A stretch of 64,000 nucleotides of DNA from Pseudomonas fragi. GTDB lineage: Bacteria > Pseudomonadota > Gammaproteobacteria > Pseudomonadales > Pseudomonadaceae. Location: the NCBI RefSeq assembly GCF_025426255.1, contig NZ_CP104861.1, positions 682,001 through 746,000 on the forward strand, in the 5' to 3' direction. The position numbers were made by a program, and so were the translations under genes. The notes under the pieces are model-generated. The model worked only from the letters and a program-made list of their open reading frames with translations. It was not told where the DNA came from and ran no database searches. Positions 1-9,236 of the stretch are shown here, in pieces (the stretch's first letter is position 1; every line of letters begins with the position of its first letter).

Positions 1-1
1 G

Positions 2-1159
2 GCCAATGCTGCCGACGGTTTACGCTCGTTGCTCTACCTCGAAGAGAAAACCCGCGAGCGTCTGGCGCAGCAAGCGGCACCGGGTGCGACCCTGGAACCC
101 TTGTTCGCGCCGCCTGCTGCGAGCCAGTACGACGGCATTGAATTTCTCGAATTTGCCGTGGATGAAAATCAGGGCGCGCAATTGACTCACTGGCTCGAGC
201 GCCTGGGGTTCAGCAAGGCGGGCCAACACCGCTCAAAGAATGTGAGCTTGCTGCGTCAGGGCGATATCAACCTGATTCTTAACGCTGAGCCGTACTCGTT
301 CGCGCACAACTTTTTTGAGGCCCACGGCCCATCGTTATGCGCCACCGCCATTCGGGTGCAGGACAGCGCCAGCGCTCTGGCGCGTGCGGTGGCTTACAAA
401 GGTCAGCCCTATCGCGGACTGGTCGGCCCCAATGAGCTGGAGTTGGCGGCGGTGCGTGCCCCCGATGGCAGCTTGATTTACCTGGTGGACAAGGACGCCT
501 CCGGTAAGCCGCTGTACGAGTCGGACTTCAATATCGCGCCAACCCCCTCAACCCAGGGTGGCCTCAAGCGTATTGACCATATGGCCATGGCATTGCCCGC
601 CGATAGCCTCGACAGCTGGGTGTTGTTCTATAAAAGCCTGCTGGATTTTGAAGCCGATGACGAAGTAGTCCTGCCAGATCCTTATGGCTTGGTAAAAAGC
701 CGAGCGCTGCGTAGCCGTTGCAGTTCGATTCGTTTGCCGCTGAATATTTCCGAGAACAGAAACACCGCCATCTCACATGCCTTGTCGAGTTATCGCGGCT
801 CCGGAGTGCATCACATCGCCTTTGAATGTGACGACCTGTTCGCCGAGGTCAGTCGCGCCAAAGCAGCCGGTGTACCGCTGCTGGATATTCCGCTCAACTA
901 CTACGACGACCTGGCGGCGCGTTTTGATTTCGATGACGAGTTCTTGAGCAAGCTCGCCTATTTCAACGTGTTGTATGACCGTGATGCACAGGGCGGCGAG
1001 TTGTTCCATGTGTACACCGAGCCGTTTGAAGGGCGTTTTTTCTTCGAGCTTTTGCAACGCAAAAATGGCTACGCCGGGTATGGCGCGGCGAACGTTGCGG
1101 TGCGTCTGGCTGCGATGGCCAAGTCACGCAGCGGCGCGGCACGGCAGGCAAAGCTGTAA
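2..1159 (+). CDS. quiC: 3-dehydroshikimate dehydratase / HPPD-like fusion protein, 3' part
   Basis: Partial gene: the frame is already open at the left edge and runs 385 codons to TAA. The visible part is the end of the N-terminal sugar-isomerase-type barrel followed by a 4-hydroxyphenylpyruvate-dioxygenase-like (VOC) half. The VOC half keeps the metal triad pattern: His in RIDHMAMAL, His in GVHHIAFECDD and Glu in FFFELLQR. Full-length Pseudomonas QuiC proteins of this type are about 630 residues; the barrel converts 3-dehydroshikimate to protocatechuate in quinate/shikimate catabolism. The barrel's catalytic residues lie outside the window, so function rests on architecture. A TetR regulator follows 66 bases downstream on the same strand and may control it. 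A plain HPPD is less likely because of the long N-terminal extension. Confidence 0.8.
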   Translation, partial: ANAADGLRSLLYLEEKTRERLAQQAAPGATLEPLFAPPAASQYDGIEFLEFAVDENQGAQLTHWLERLGFSKAGQHRSKNVSLLRQGDINLILNAEPYSFAHNFFEAHGPSLCATAIRVQDSASALARAVAYKGQPYRGLVGPNELELAAVRAPDGSLIYLVDKDASGKPLYESDFNIAPTPSTQGGLKRIDHMAMALPADSLDSWVLFYKSLLDFEADDEVVLPDPYGLVKSRALRSRCSSIRLPLNISENRNTAISHALSSYRGSGVHHIAFECDDLFAEVSRAKAAGVPLLDIPLNYYDDLAARFDFDDEFLSKLAYFNVLYDRDAQGGELFHVYTEPFEGRFFFELLQRKNGYAGYGAANVAVRLAAMAKSRSGAARQAKL

Positions 1160-1225
1160 GGCGGCTTCCTTCACAGAGCAGGGCGGCCCATAATCGCGGC
1201 CATCCCAAGATGGCCGTGAGCCTTT

Positions 1226-1903
1226 ATGACCAAGACCCAAGAAGTCGACACCGGCGCCACGGCACCGGTAGTCGAACCGCGTAAAAGCCGTAAGAACAAC
1301 CCTGAGAAGACGCGCGAAAACATCCTGCAAGAAGCAATCGTCGAGTTTGTCGAACAAGGCCTGGCGGGTGCGCGCGTGGACGCTATTGCAGAGCGTACCA
1401 AGACCTCAAAGCGCATGATTTATTACTACTTCACCAGTAAGGAACAGCTCTACGTCGAGGTGCTGGAGAAACTGTACGGTGAAATTCGCAGCATCGAAGG
1501 TCGCTTGAATCTGGATCAGCTTGAACCGGTAGAAGCGATTCGGCGGCTGGTGGAGTTCACCTTCGATCACCACGATATGAACGCGGATTTTGTGCGCATC
1601 GTCAGCATCGAAAATATCCACAAAGGTGAATACATCAAGCGCTCGGAAGGGATCAAGGACATGAACGACACCATTGTGCAGGCGCTTGAAAGCATCCTGC
1701 AGCGTGGCGTTGAACAGAAGGTATTCCGTGTTGGGCTGAACCCGCTGGATGTTCACTTGCTCGTCAGTTCGTTCTGTTTTTATCGCGTGTCGAATCGGTA
1801 CACGCTCGGCGAGATTTTCCAGATCGACTTGTCTGATGCGCAAATCAAGCAGCGCCAACGTGAGATGATTTGCGACTCAGTACTGCGTTATCTGCAGGCT
1901 TGA
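1226..1903 (+). CDS. TetR/AcrR-family transcriptional regulator
   Basis: 225 residues. After a basic tail (about 1-28) comes a TetR helix-turn-helix (about 30-78), with the recognisable core TSKRMIYYYFTSKEQLYVEV. The C-terminal ligand-binding helical domain is larger and less conserved. It follows the quiC gene on the same strand, so control of quinate/shikimate catabolism is a reasonable inference, but the ligand cannot be read from sequence. The next gene downstream (hasI) has its own Fur-type operator, so this is probably the last gene of its unit. Confidence 0.85.
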   Translation: MTKTQEVDTGATAPVVEPRKSRKNNPEKTRENILQEAIVEFVEQGLAGARVDAIAERTKTSKRMIYYYFTSKEQLYVEVLEKLYGEIRSIEGRLNLDQLEPVEAIRRLVEFTFDHHDMNADFVRIVSIENIHKGEYIKRSEGIKDMNDTIVQALESILQRGVEQKVFRVGLNPLDVHLLVSSFCFYRVSNRYTLGEIFQIDLSDAQIKQRQREMICDSVLRYLQA

Positions 1904-1936
1904 TCCTAAGGTTATGCCTTGGGAATTAATATCAAT

Positions 1937-1951
1937 TGAAAATCATTCTCG
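1937..1951. promoter_or_regulatory. Fur box upstream of hasI
   Basis: TGAAAAT-C-ATTCTCG matches the 7-1-7 Fur inverted repeat TGAGAAT-N-ATTCTCA at 12 of 14 arm positions. It lies about 48 bases upstream of the hasI start, where Fur-Fe(II) would block transcription of the sigma factor under iron sufficiency. Confidence 0.75.
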
Positions 1952-1999
1952 ACAAAAAGTAAGATAGCGACCCCTTTCCTTCATGCTCAGGGAGTCGGT

Positions 2000-2506
2000 T
2001 TGTCGGATATGGACCTCAAAGGCTTGTTCCTCAAGCATGCCAGTACCCTGCGTGGGTATCTGGCGCGCAAGGTACGGGACCCTCAACTGGCAGCGGATCT
2101 GGTGCAGGAAAGTTTTCTGCGCATGGCAGAGCGTGGGCGCAAGGAGCGAATCGACAACTCCCCCGGTTATCTCTATCGCATTGCTGGCAACTTGCTGGTC
2201 GATCACATTCGCCAGGAAACCCGGCGCAAGACCGACACGGTAACCCACGAAGCGCTGGCCGAAATCGAAGACGAAATGGCAGGCCTGGAGGCCCAGGCAA
2301 TGGCAGAACAACAGCGCATGGCGCTAAAACAGGCATTGTCCGAATTGCCGGAACGCACCCAGGAAATCTTCCGCCTCAACCGCATCGAGGGCATGACCCA
2401 TGCTCAAGTCGCGCGTCACCTTGAAATTTCCGACAGTTCAGTGCAAAAACATCTGTCGAAAGCTTTGGCCTACGTCATGCAGCGCCTACAAGAGCCTGAG
2501 AAATAA
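2000..2506 (+). CDS. hasI: ECF sigma factor of the haem-acquisition system
   Basis: 168-residue sigma-70 family protein with only regions 2 and 4 (iron-starvation ECF group). Region 2 is near residues 10-75 (ADLVQESFLRMAE, GYLYRIAGNLLVDHIRQE) and region 4 near 105-160, with helix-turn-helix MTHAQVARHLEISDSSVQKH. The start is taken as TTG at 2000, preceded by AGGGAG 5 bases upstream; ATG at 2009 is the alternative. It precedes hasS and hasR, the usual order of cell-surface-signalling loci. Haem-loaded hemophore at HasR should release HasI from HasS so that it transcribes hasR-hasA. A Fur box lies upstream. Confidence 0.9.
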   Translation: MSDMDLKGLFLKHASTLRGYLARKVRDPQLAADLVQESFLRMAERGRKERIDNSPGYLYRIAGNLLVDHIRQETRRKTDTVTHEALAEIEDEMAGLEAQAMAEQQRMALKQALSELPERTQEIFRLNRIEGMTHAQVARHLEISDSSVQKHLSKALAYVMQRLQEPEK

Positions 2507-2592
2507 CCTCCACATTTGTCGATGAATGGCTTACTGAGTTTCAGCCAACAAGACGTCACTGCTTATATATAACGAGAAATAGAGATTCACAC

Positions 2593-3594
2593 GTGAATAG
2601 CCAAGGCCCCCAACAGCAGATGATTACTGAAGCGGCCGCCGAGTGGGCGGTGCGTCTGCACGCGGGTGCATTGAGTGAAGAGGCGCAAGCGCAACTGGAG
2701 CAGTGGCTGGCTGCCGACGAGCGCCATGCGCCTGCGCTGCGCTTTGCCGAACAGACATGGGCGGCACTGGGGGAGCTGGCGCTGGAGAGCAGGCCCACCC
2801 CCCACCGCCAGCGCATGGCAGAGGCTGGGACAGTGCCGATGACTCGCCGTCGGCGCCCACTGCGTTGGGTCGGGCGTGCGGCGGTGCTGTCGCTGGTGCT
2901 GGCCGTGGGCTGGGTCAGTGGCCCGACGGCGCTGTTACAGATGCAGGCCGACTACCGCACTGGCGCAGGAGAACTTCGCACGGTTCAGCTGGATGATGGC
3001 AGTTCGGTAGAACTGGACGCGGCCAGTGCAATCAGTATCGACTACGACAGCAACGAACGGCGGATCAGCCTGTTGGCGGGTTCAGCGGTGTTTGATGTAG
3101 CCCCTATGGATGACGCCGAAACCCGGCCATTTGTGGTGCAAAGCGCGGGTGGACGGACCAAGGCACTGGGTACTCAATTCGTGGTGGGCCGGGAAGACCG
3201 AGACCAGGCCTGGGTCGGTGTATTGCAGCATAGCGTTGCGGTCAGCCTGCAAAGCCAGCCGGCGCAAGGCTCGGCGCAGCAAATCCTGGAAGAAGGCCAA
3301 AGCGCCCGCTACAGCGCAAAAGGTGGAGTACAGAAACTGCCTGGATTTGACCTGAGCGCGGCGACGAGCTGGCGCCGGGGCGTGCTGATCTTTGACCGCC
3401 AGCCGTTGGCGCAGGTGATTGAGCAGCTCAACCGTTATCGTCCCGGCCAGATCGTATTGGCCAACCGGGCCTTGGCCAGTCGACAGGTCAGCGGCGTATT
3501 CCGCCTGGAGATGCTCGACAGCGCACTGCAAACCCTGACCCAGGAGCTGCACGTAAAACGCGTCGAACTGGCGGGCGTCAGCCTGATTTACTGA
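2593..3594 (+). CDS. hasS: FecR-family anti-sigma factor
   Basis: 333 residues from a GTG start. The N-terminal cytoplasmic part (about 1-85) has the FecR N-terminal domain with its WxxxxDxRHAxxLxxAExxW-like pattern (QLEQWLAADERHAPALRFAE). One transmembrane helix lies at about residues 97-115 (VGRAAVLSLVLAVGWVSG), followed by the periplasmic FecR domain (SVELDAASAISIDYD onward). In this family the protein holds the sigma factor until the receptor's N-terminal signalling domain contacts the periplasmic part. It lies between hasI and hasR. A palindromic repeat and a second Fur-like site separate it from hasR, so hasIS and hasR probably have separate promoters. Confidence 0.9.
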   Translation: MNSQGPQQQMITEAAAEWAVRLHAGALSEEAQAQLEQWLAADERHAPALRFAEQTWAALGELALESRPTPHRQRMAEAGTVPMTRRRRPLRWVGRAAVLSLVLAVGWVSGPTALLQMQADYRTGAGELRTVQLDDGSSVELDAASAISIDYDSNERRISLLAGSAVFDVAPMDDAETRPFVVQSAGGRTKALGTQFVVGREDRDQAWVGVLQHSVAVSLQSQPAQGSAQQILEEGQSARYSAKGGVQKLPGFDLSAATSWRRGVLIFDRQPLAQVIEQLNRYRPGQIVLANRALASRQVSGVFRLEMLDSALQTLTQELHVKRVELAGVSLIY

Positions 3595-3608
3595 CTTTGC
3601 GCTGACCC

Positions 3609-3690
3609 TGTAGCCGCTGCCGAAGGCTGCGATGGCTGCGCAGCGACCCTGCTGTTTTGGCCCTTATCGCAGCTTGCGGCAGCGGCTACA
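3609..3690. repeat. REP-type palindrome (GTAGCCGCTGCCG family)
   Basis: Two inverted copies of TGTAGCCGCTGCCGxAGGCTGCGATGG flank a short spacer in the hasS-hasR gap. Related copies occur at 11876-11977, 40984-41074, 46602-46634 and 51375-51474. Such elements can act as transcription attenuators or mRNA 3'-end stabilisers. Confidence 0.85.
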
Positions 3691-3788
3691 AACGCAAGAT
3701 GGGGCCTCCTTTCGTATTGAATAAATACTTTTTGAAAACTAATCGCAAAAACCTTTACTGACTTTCTCCCGGTAACACGTCTTGCTAT

Positions 3789-3803
3789 TGAGATTCATTC
3801 GCA
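3789..3803. promoter_or_regulatory. Second Fur-like site, upstream of hasR
   Basis: TGAGATT-C-ATTCGCA matches the Fur 7-1-7 repeat at 12 of 14 arm positions and lies 32 bases before the hasR start. It could be a true Fur operator or overlap the HasI-dependent promoter, whose consensus I cannot assign here. Confidence 0.5.
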
Positions 3804-3834
3804 AAGCAGCTCGTGCAACCTGGGGATAATAAAA

Positions 3835-6606
3835 ATGATCGGTAGTCAGCGCAAAGGGGTGCGGTCCGCAAGTCGGTTAGCCTTTGCTGTTCATGTCGGG
3901 ATTGTTGCCGTGTTGGCGGCGCAAACGCCGGTGCATGCTGCGCCAAAAGCCAGCAGTGCGGTGCAACAGGAATTTATCGCCTTCCATATTGCGGCGCAGC
4001 CGCTGGACAAGGCGGTACTGATCTTCGCCGAACAGGCAGGCCTGCAAGTGCTGTTCGACAGCCAGGTGCTACGCGGCCTGCAGGCACAGGCACTGAACGG
4101 AGACTTCGGCGTCCAGGAAGGCCTGGCCCGCTTGCTGGGCAACAACCCGGTGGAATACCGCTTCACCGGCGAACGCCAGGTCACCCTGACCCGCGTCAGC
4201 GGAGAACACGCAGGCGCGCTGGCGCTGGGCACTACCTCCGTGACTGCCAGCGAAGGCAACAGTGGGGATTGGGTGTACCAGACCCCCGAAGCGGTGTCCG
4301 TTATCACCCGCGAGCAAATCAACAAGCGCGCCCCTCGTCACACAGCCGACATGCTGGAAGAAACCCCAGGCGTTTACACGGCAGTAGACCAGCGTGACCC
4401 CGGCTTGTCCGTCAACATCCGCGGCCTTCAGGACTATGGTCGGGTCAACATGAACGTTGACGGCATGCGCCAGAACTTCAACGTCAATGGTCACCAGCAT
4501 CGCAACGGTGTGATGCTGATCGATCCGGAAATGATCTCGAGCATCGAAATCGATAAAGGCACCCAATCCGGTATGGGCGGCGCGGCAGTGCTGGGTGGTA
4601 TTGCCACTTTTAAAACACTTGAAGCCAGTGAATTTTTGAAGGATGGCAAAGAGTTCGGCGGGCGTGTCCGCGCCGGCAGCGGCATCGGTGAACTGGGTAA
4701 CGGCACATACTTCAACGGTGGCGGGGTGTTCGCCTTCGGTAATGAGATTGGCGATGCCTTGTTTGCGTACAGCGAACGACATTTCGGCAACTACCGCAGC
4801 GGTCGGCAAAACGCCGACAACCTTGGGGATGAGATCCGCGTCAAACAAACCCGCCGCGAAGCCTGGAACAACTGGCTGAACAATGAGGTGGGTGATGCGG
4901 GCAGTGTGACGCGCTCGCAGATGGTCAAGTTCGGCCTCAACTTGCCCAATGATCAGCGTGTGCAACTGAACTACCTGAACACCGACAGCGACAGCAACGA
5001 CTCATGGACTTACGCGATCAACAACGAGACGGACTATGAGTACAGACGGCACAGTAAAAATAACCTTGGCACCGCCAACTATGGGCTCGATTACAGCTAC
5101 AACCCGGACAGCGAACTGATCGACTTCAAGAGCAAAGTGTATTTCGTCAGTACGGAACTGGTGCGTTCCAATGCTGGGCATCTAACGAGCGAAGTGCGGA
5201 ATAACTACGATCCCTACAAAGATTTTTTCCGCACTGATACCTGGGGCATTCAAGGCGAGAACACCTCGCGCTTCAACTTCGATGCCTACGGTTTGTTGAC
5301 CTGGAATTATGGCCTGGAGATGTACCAGGACACCTTCAAGCCCAAGAGCAATAAAGTTGCGGCCTTGAGTGAAGTGGTCAAGCCTTATGTTGAGGGGGCC
5401 GACCCTTCTGGCAAACGTACCATGGCCAGCCTGTTCAGCAATCTGGAATACGATTACAACGGCTGGCTGACCCTTAATGGCGGCTTGCGGTATGACCGTT
5501 ATCGTCTTGAAGGCAAGACAGGCATGACGCTCTTCCGTAGACAAATCATTCGTTATGAGAATGGTGTGCCAGTGGTGAATGCGGACCCTGCAAAGCGCGT
5601 CGAAGATACGTATGACCTGGATGAAGAAAGCGGCAAGTTTTCACCCACGTTCGGTATTGCGATCAAACCCGGCGTTGACTGGCTTCAGTTGTATGCACGT
5701 TGGGGCAAAGGTTGGCGGCCACCGGCGGTGACCGAAGTATTGATGACGGGGCGGCCCCATGGCGGCAATGCCCCTGAACGGGTATTCCCAAACCCCTTCC
5801 TCAAGGCAGAGGAATCCAGAGAGTGGGAAGTGGGCTTTAATATATTTAAAGAATCGTTGTTTTTTAACAATGATCGGCTGGGCATGAAGATCTCCTACTT
5901 TGATAACCGAATCAAAAACTTCACGTTTATGCAGTACGGTATCGCGCTTCCTGAAGCACAAAATAATTTTGGTGATCTGGCATACGTTAATAATTTGAAT
6001 GACACACGCTTCAGGGGGGTTGAGTACCAGCTCAACTATGATATGGGGCGTGTGTATACTAACTTGAGTTACACCCATATGATTGGTACTAACGATTTTT
6101 GCGCAAATGATCACTATCTTGGAGGCGCCAAAAAAAGTGGTAAGAGGTTTAAAGATTATTTGGAGCGCTATGTAAGACCTGATGGGACAATGGGTTTTAG
6201 AAAGGTGAGAGAGAGTGAGTATCTGGATAATAATGAAATGAACAACTACGTCGCATGCGGCGGCATCATGGGCAGCGCGGCGCATATGCCTGCAGACCGG
6301 GGATCTTTAACGGTTGGTGCGCGTTTCCTGGAACGACGGTTGGATACAGGTATTCGTTTACGCTATAGCCGCGGAAACGGCGCCGATATGAATGCGCATA
6401 ATTACTACGATATTGAACAAGCTACCTGGCCTAAGTACAGTGTGTATGATCTGTATGCCAGTTATTGGCCCACTAATGATGTGAACCTTACATTAGTGCT
6501 GGAGAACGCCACTGATGAGGCATATTTCGTTGCCATGGGCGATGCCAATAACTTGAGTTTGGCTCGGGGTCGCACCTTAAGCGGGATGCTCGAATACAAA
6601 TTTTAA
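3835..6606 (+). CDS. hasR: TonB-dependent haem/hemophore receptor with signalling domain
   Basis: 923 residues. A signal peptide (about 1-36) is followed by a secretin/TonB N-terminal (STN) signalling domain (about 50-117, FHIAAQPLDKAVLIFAEQAG), the plug (about 150-265, VNIRGLQDYGRVNMNVDGMR) and a 22-strand barrel ending in aromatic Phe (MLEYKF). Haem-receptor hallmarks are present: the NGHQHRNG segment in the plug (His220/His222), a loop histidine in GRPHGG (His642) between a WRPP (FRAP-like) and an NPFL (NPNL-like) box. It imports haem delivered by HasA and signals to HasS through STN. hasA follows 102 bases downstream, with two hairpins between them. Confidence 0.93.
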   Translation: MIGSQRKGVRSASRLAFAVHVGIVAVLAAQTPVHAAPKASSAVQQEFIAFHIAAQPLDKAVLIFAEQAGLQVLFDSQVLRGLQAQALNGDFGVQEGLARLLGNNPVEYRFTGERQVTLTRVSGEHAGALALGTTSVTASEGNSGDWVYQTPEAVSVITREQINKRAPRHTADMLEETPGVYTAVDQRDPGLSVNIRGLQDYGRVNMNVDGMRQNFNVNGHQHRNGVMLIDPEMISSIEIDKGTQSGMGGAAVLGGIATFKTLEASEFLKDGKEFGGRVRAGSGIGELGNGTYFNGGGVFAFGNEIGDALFAYSERHFGNYRSGRQNADNLGDEIRVKQTRREAWNNWLNNEVGDAGSVTRSQMVKFGLNLPNDQRVQLNYLNTDSDSNDSWTYAINNETDYEYRRHSKNNLGTANYGLDYSYNPDSELIDFKSKVYFVSTELVRSNAGHLTSEVRNNYDPYKDFFRTDTWGIQGENTSRFNFDAYGLLTWNYGLEMYQDTFKPKSNKVAALSEVVKPYVEGADPSGKRTMASLFSNLEYDYNGWLTLNGGLRYDRYRLEGKTGMTLFRRQIIRYENGVPVVNADPAKRVEDTYDLDEESGKFSPTFGIAIKPGVDWLQLYARWGKGWRPPAVTEVLMTGRPHGGNAPERVFPNPFLKAEESREWEVGFNIFKESLFFNNDRLGMKISYFDNRIKNFTFMQYGIALPEAQNNFGDLAYVNNLNDTRFRGVEYQLNYDMGRVYTNLSYTHMIGTNDFCANDHYLGGAKKSGKRFKDYLERYVRPDGTMGFRKVRESEYLDNNEMNNYVACGGIMGSAAHMPADRGSLTVGARFLERRLDTGIRLRYSRGNGADMNAHNYYDIEQATWPKYSVYDLYASYWPTNDVNLTLVLENATDEAYFVAMGDANNLSLARGRTLSGMLEYKF

Positions 6607-6655
6607 ACAACAGCGAGTTTTCGTTGTTAACGGATTTTGCTCGTATTGAGCAAAA
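6606..6655 (+). promoter_or_regulatory. Tandem hairpins between hasR and hasA
   Basis: Two successive inverted repeats follow the hasR stop: AACAA with TTGTT (6606-6628), then a perfect 8-bp stem TTTTGCTC/GAGCAAAA (6635-6642 and 6648-6655, loop of five). Neither has a proper U-tract. They look like RNA processing or stability elements that would let hemophore mRNA accumulate independently of receptor mRNA; that role is inferred. Confidence 0.55.
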
Positions 6656-6708
6656 GCACGCAGTCGTGTGCAGGTTGTCACTAAATCTATCAATGGAAGA
6701 AAGTAAAC

Positions 6709-7338
6709 ATGACTATCTCAGTAACTTATAATTCTCTGTACGGCGATATTTCGGTTAAAGATGTGTTGAGCGAATGGTCGACCGGTTTCCGCACTGCTGA
6801 TCATGGCACCGCGAATACCGGTGGTTTCAACACCGGCGGCCGTGCAATGACAGGCGAGCAGTATGCAACTCAGGGGGCCAATGGTTCGAACTACGCCTTT
6901 GTGGCTGAGAGCAATACGGATAATGGTTTGAACTACGTGTTTAATCCGAAACTGTCTGCGGGCGACAACATGAACCACTTCCTGTGGGGCAGCCTGGATA
7001 ACGTGCAGTTGGGTGAAGTACTTGGCGGTGGTAAGGGCAGCGACTTTACACTGGACGACTACACCGTCAGCTTCAACGGCCTCGACCTGTCTGCCGCCAG
7101 CGATGCTGGCCGTGCTGGCAACGCTGTTCAGGACGTGATCTACGGCCTGATGAAAGGCGACGTGTCGGGTCTGGAAGGTGTGCTCAACAACCTGCTGAGC
7201 GGCTTCGGCCTGAGCACCGATTCGACCTTCGACCAGTTGGCGGCTGCCGGCCTGGCTCACTCCGATGCACCGCTGGCTGCTGATATCAGCCTGGTAGGCG
7301 TGCAGGAGCTGGTTCAAGACTGGGCACTGGCGGCGTAA
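6709..7338 (+). CDS. hasA: Secreted haem-binding hemophore
   Basis: 209 residues, with no N-terminal signal peptide and an exporter-type C-terminal tail ending ALAA, as expected for type I secretion. Haem ligands of the HasA family can be placed: His32 (ADHG) on one loop and Tyr76 (GLNYVFNP) on the other, with His90 immediately before FLWG, equivalent to the histidine that hydrogen-bonds the tyrosine. The tyrosine loop is longer than in the P. aeruginosa protein as I recall it. The family C-terminal block [13 protein letters not shown] and VGVQEL is intact. GGAAG lies 9 bases before ATG. The protein extracts haem from haemoglobin and passes it to HasR. Confidence 0.95.
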   Translation: MTISVTYNSLYGDISVKDVLSEWSTGFRTADHGTANTGGFNTGGRAMTGEQYATQGANGSNYAFVAESNTDNGLNYVFNPKLSAGDNMNHFLWGSLDNVQLGEVLGGGKGSDFTLDDYTVSFNGLDLSAASDAGRAGNAVQDVIYGLMKGDVSGLEGVLNNLLSGFGLSTDSTFDQLAAAGLAHSDAPLAADISLVGVQELVQDWALAA

Positions 7339-7370
7339 TACTCGCCTGCTTCAGTGAACACCACCAATCC

Positions 7371-7458
7371 TGTGGGAGCCGGGCTTGCCCGCGATTGCAT
7401 CGACACGGTCTGACAGAAGCACCGCGTCGTTTGCATCGCAGGCAAGCCAGCTCCCACA
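7371..7458. repeat. REP-type palindrome (TGTGGGAGC family)
   Basis: Inverted copies of TGTGGGAGCxxGCTTGCC flank a spacer in the hasA-hasD gap. Related copies lie at 19520, 25090, 29690, 31384, 46562 and 50398. It separates the receptor/hemophore genes from the exporter genes. Confidence 0.85.
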
Positions 7459-7490
7459 GGGTACTCGGTTCATTTCTTCGGAATCTGTCC

Positions 7491-9236
7491 ATGACCCGGC
7501 CCAAAGCCAACGAGATGCTGGCTGCCTTGACGGCCTACAAACGTGCTTTTTTCAATATTGGCTTGTTCTCGGCCGTGATCAATTTACTGATGCTGGCCCC
7601 GGCGTTGTACATGCTGCAGGTGTACGACCGGGTGTTGGCCTCGGGCAATCAAATGACCCTGTTGATGCTGACGCTGATGATCCTCGGCCTCTTTGGCCTG
7701 ATGGGCGCGTTGGAATGGGTGCGTAGCCAGGTGGTGATCCGCCTCGGCACGCAGATGGATATGCGCTTGAACCAGCGTGTCTACGACGCTGCCTTCGAGG
7801 CGCAATTACGTACCGGAAGCCCTGCGGCGGGGCAGGCGTTGAATGACCTGACCAGCCTGCGCCAGTTCGCCACCGGCAATGCGCTGTTCGCGTTTTTCGA
7901 TGCGCCATGGTTTCCGGTGTATCTGTTTGTGATTTTTATGTTCAGCCCCTGGCTAGGGCTGCTGGCTCTGGGTGGGGCGGTGCTGTTGATGATTCTGGCG
8001 TGGGTCAATCAGCGCGTTTCGCAAGCGCCGCTTAAAGCCGCCAGCGAGTTGTCGGTGGAGGCCACCCAGCAAGCCAGTGCGCATTTGCGCAATGCCGAGG
8101 CCATCGAAGCCATGGGCATGCTCGACACGTTGCGCGGGCGCTGGTTGGCGCAGCACACAGCATTTTTGGCGCAGCAAAATCTTGCCAGTGAAAAAACCGC
8201 CACCGTCAGCGCCTGGTCAAAAGGCGTGCGCCTGGCTTTGCAATCGTTGGTGCTTGGGCTCGGCGCCTTGCTGGCGGTGCAAGGGCAAATTACGGCCGGG
8301 ATGATGATTGCCGGCTCCATCCTGATGGGCCGGGTGCTGGGCCCAATCGACCAACTGATCGGTGTATGGAAGCAATGGACTTCGGCACGGCTGGCTTACC
8401 AACGCCTCGAAGCCATGTTGCACGCCTATCCGCCGCGCCCGCAGCGTATGGTATTGCCCGCACCGAAGGGCGAGTTGTCGGTTGAGCAACTGAGCGCCAG
8501 CGCACCCGGCACCCGTCGCGCTACCTTGGCCAATCTGAGTTTCACCTTGCCTGCGGGGCAAGTGCTGGGCGTGATTGGACCGTCCGGTTGCGGTAAATCA
8601 ACCCTGGCCCGTTTGCTGATCGGCGTGTGGCAGCCGTTGGCGGGCAAGGTGCGTTTGGACGGTGCGCAGCTGTCGCAGTGGGACAAACACCAGCTCGGCC
8701 CGCATCTGGGCTATTTGCCCCAGGACATTCAGCTGTTCGCCGGGACCATCGCACAAAACATCGCACGCTTTGCCGAGGTGGATGCCGACAAGGTGCTGGC
8801 CGCCGCGCAACTGGCGGGCGTGCATCAGTTGATCCTGCAATTGCCCGAGGGCTACGACACTCGCCTCGGTGAAGGCGGAGCGGGGTTGTCCGGCGGGCAG
8901 AAGCAGCGCATCGGCCTGGCCCGTGCGCTGTACGGCTTGCCGGCGGTGATCGTGCTCGACGAACCCAACTCCAACCTCGATGAAGCCGGTGAGCAGGCCT
9001 TGTTGCAGGCGATTGCCCAGCTCAAACAGCACAAGCGAACCCTGATTTTGATTACCCACAAACCCAATGTGCTGACCCTGACCGACCAGCTTTTGATCCT
9101 GCGCGATGGCCAGCTGCAAGCCTTTGGCCCGACCGCCAAGGTGCTCGGTGCTCCCACGGCGTCCAAGCCTGCAGTGCCGAAACCGGCAATGAATGTGAGC
9201 TATCGGCTCGGAACGGCAGAGGCGAGCAAGGTATGA
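7491..9236 (+). CDS. hasD: Type I secretion ABC transporter for the hemophore
   Basis: 581 residues from ATG at 7491. An in-frame upstream extension would run through the REP repeat and is unlikely to be translated. The N-terminal membrane domain (about 20-300, six helices starting [20 protein letters not shown]) lacks a C39 peptidase domain, as in PrtD/HasD exporters. The nucleotide-binding domain has Walker [10 protein letters not shown] (about residue 364), signature [15 protein letters not shown] and Walker [13 protein letters not shown]. It powers one-step export of HasA with HasE and HasF. Its stop overlaps the hasE start, implying translational coupling. Confidence 0.92.
   Translation: MTRPKANEMLAALTAYKRAFFNIGLFSAVINLLMLAPALYMLQVYDRVLASGNQMTLLMLTLMILGLFGLMGALEWVRSQVVIRLGTQMDMRLNQRVYDAAFEAQLRTGSPAAGQALNDLTSLRQFATGNALFAFFDAPWFPVYLFVIFMFSPWLGLLALGGAVLLMILAWVNQRVSQAPLKAASELSVEATQQASAHLRNAEAIEAMGMLDTLRGRWLAQHTAFLAQQNLASEKTATVSAWSKGVRLALQSLVLGLGALLAVQGQITAGMMIAGSILMGRVLGPIDQLIGVWKQWTSARLAYQRLEAMLHAYPPRPQRMVLPAPKGELSVEQLSASAPGTRRATLANLSFTLPAGQVLGVIGPSGCGKSTLARLLIGVWQPLAGKVRLDGAQLSQWDKHQLGPHLGYLPQDIQLFAGTIAQNIARFAEVDADKVLAAAQLAGVHQLILQLPEGYDTRLGEGGAGLSGGQKQRIGLARALYGLPAVIVLDEPNSNLDEAGEQALLQAIAQLKQHKRTLILITHKPNVLTLTDQLLILRDGQLQAFGPTAKVLGAPTASKPAVPKPAMNVSYRLGTAEASKV

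Noticed and set aside
7395..7490. Longer hasD start through the REP element
   Set aside because: It would translate the palindrome and lacks family similarity; ATG at 7491 gives the usual N-terminus.
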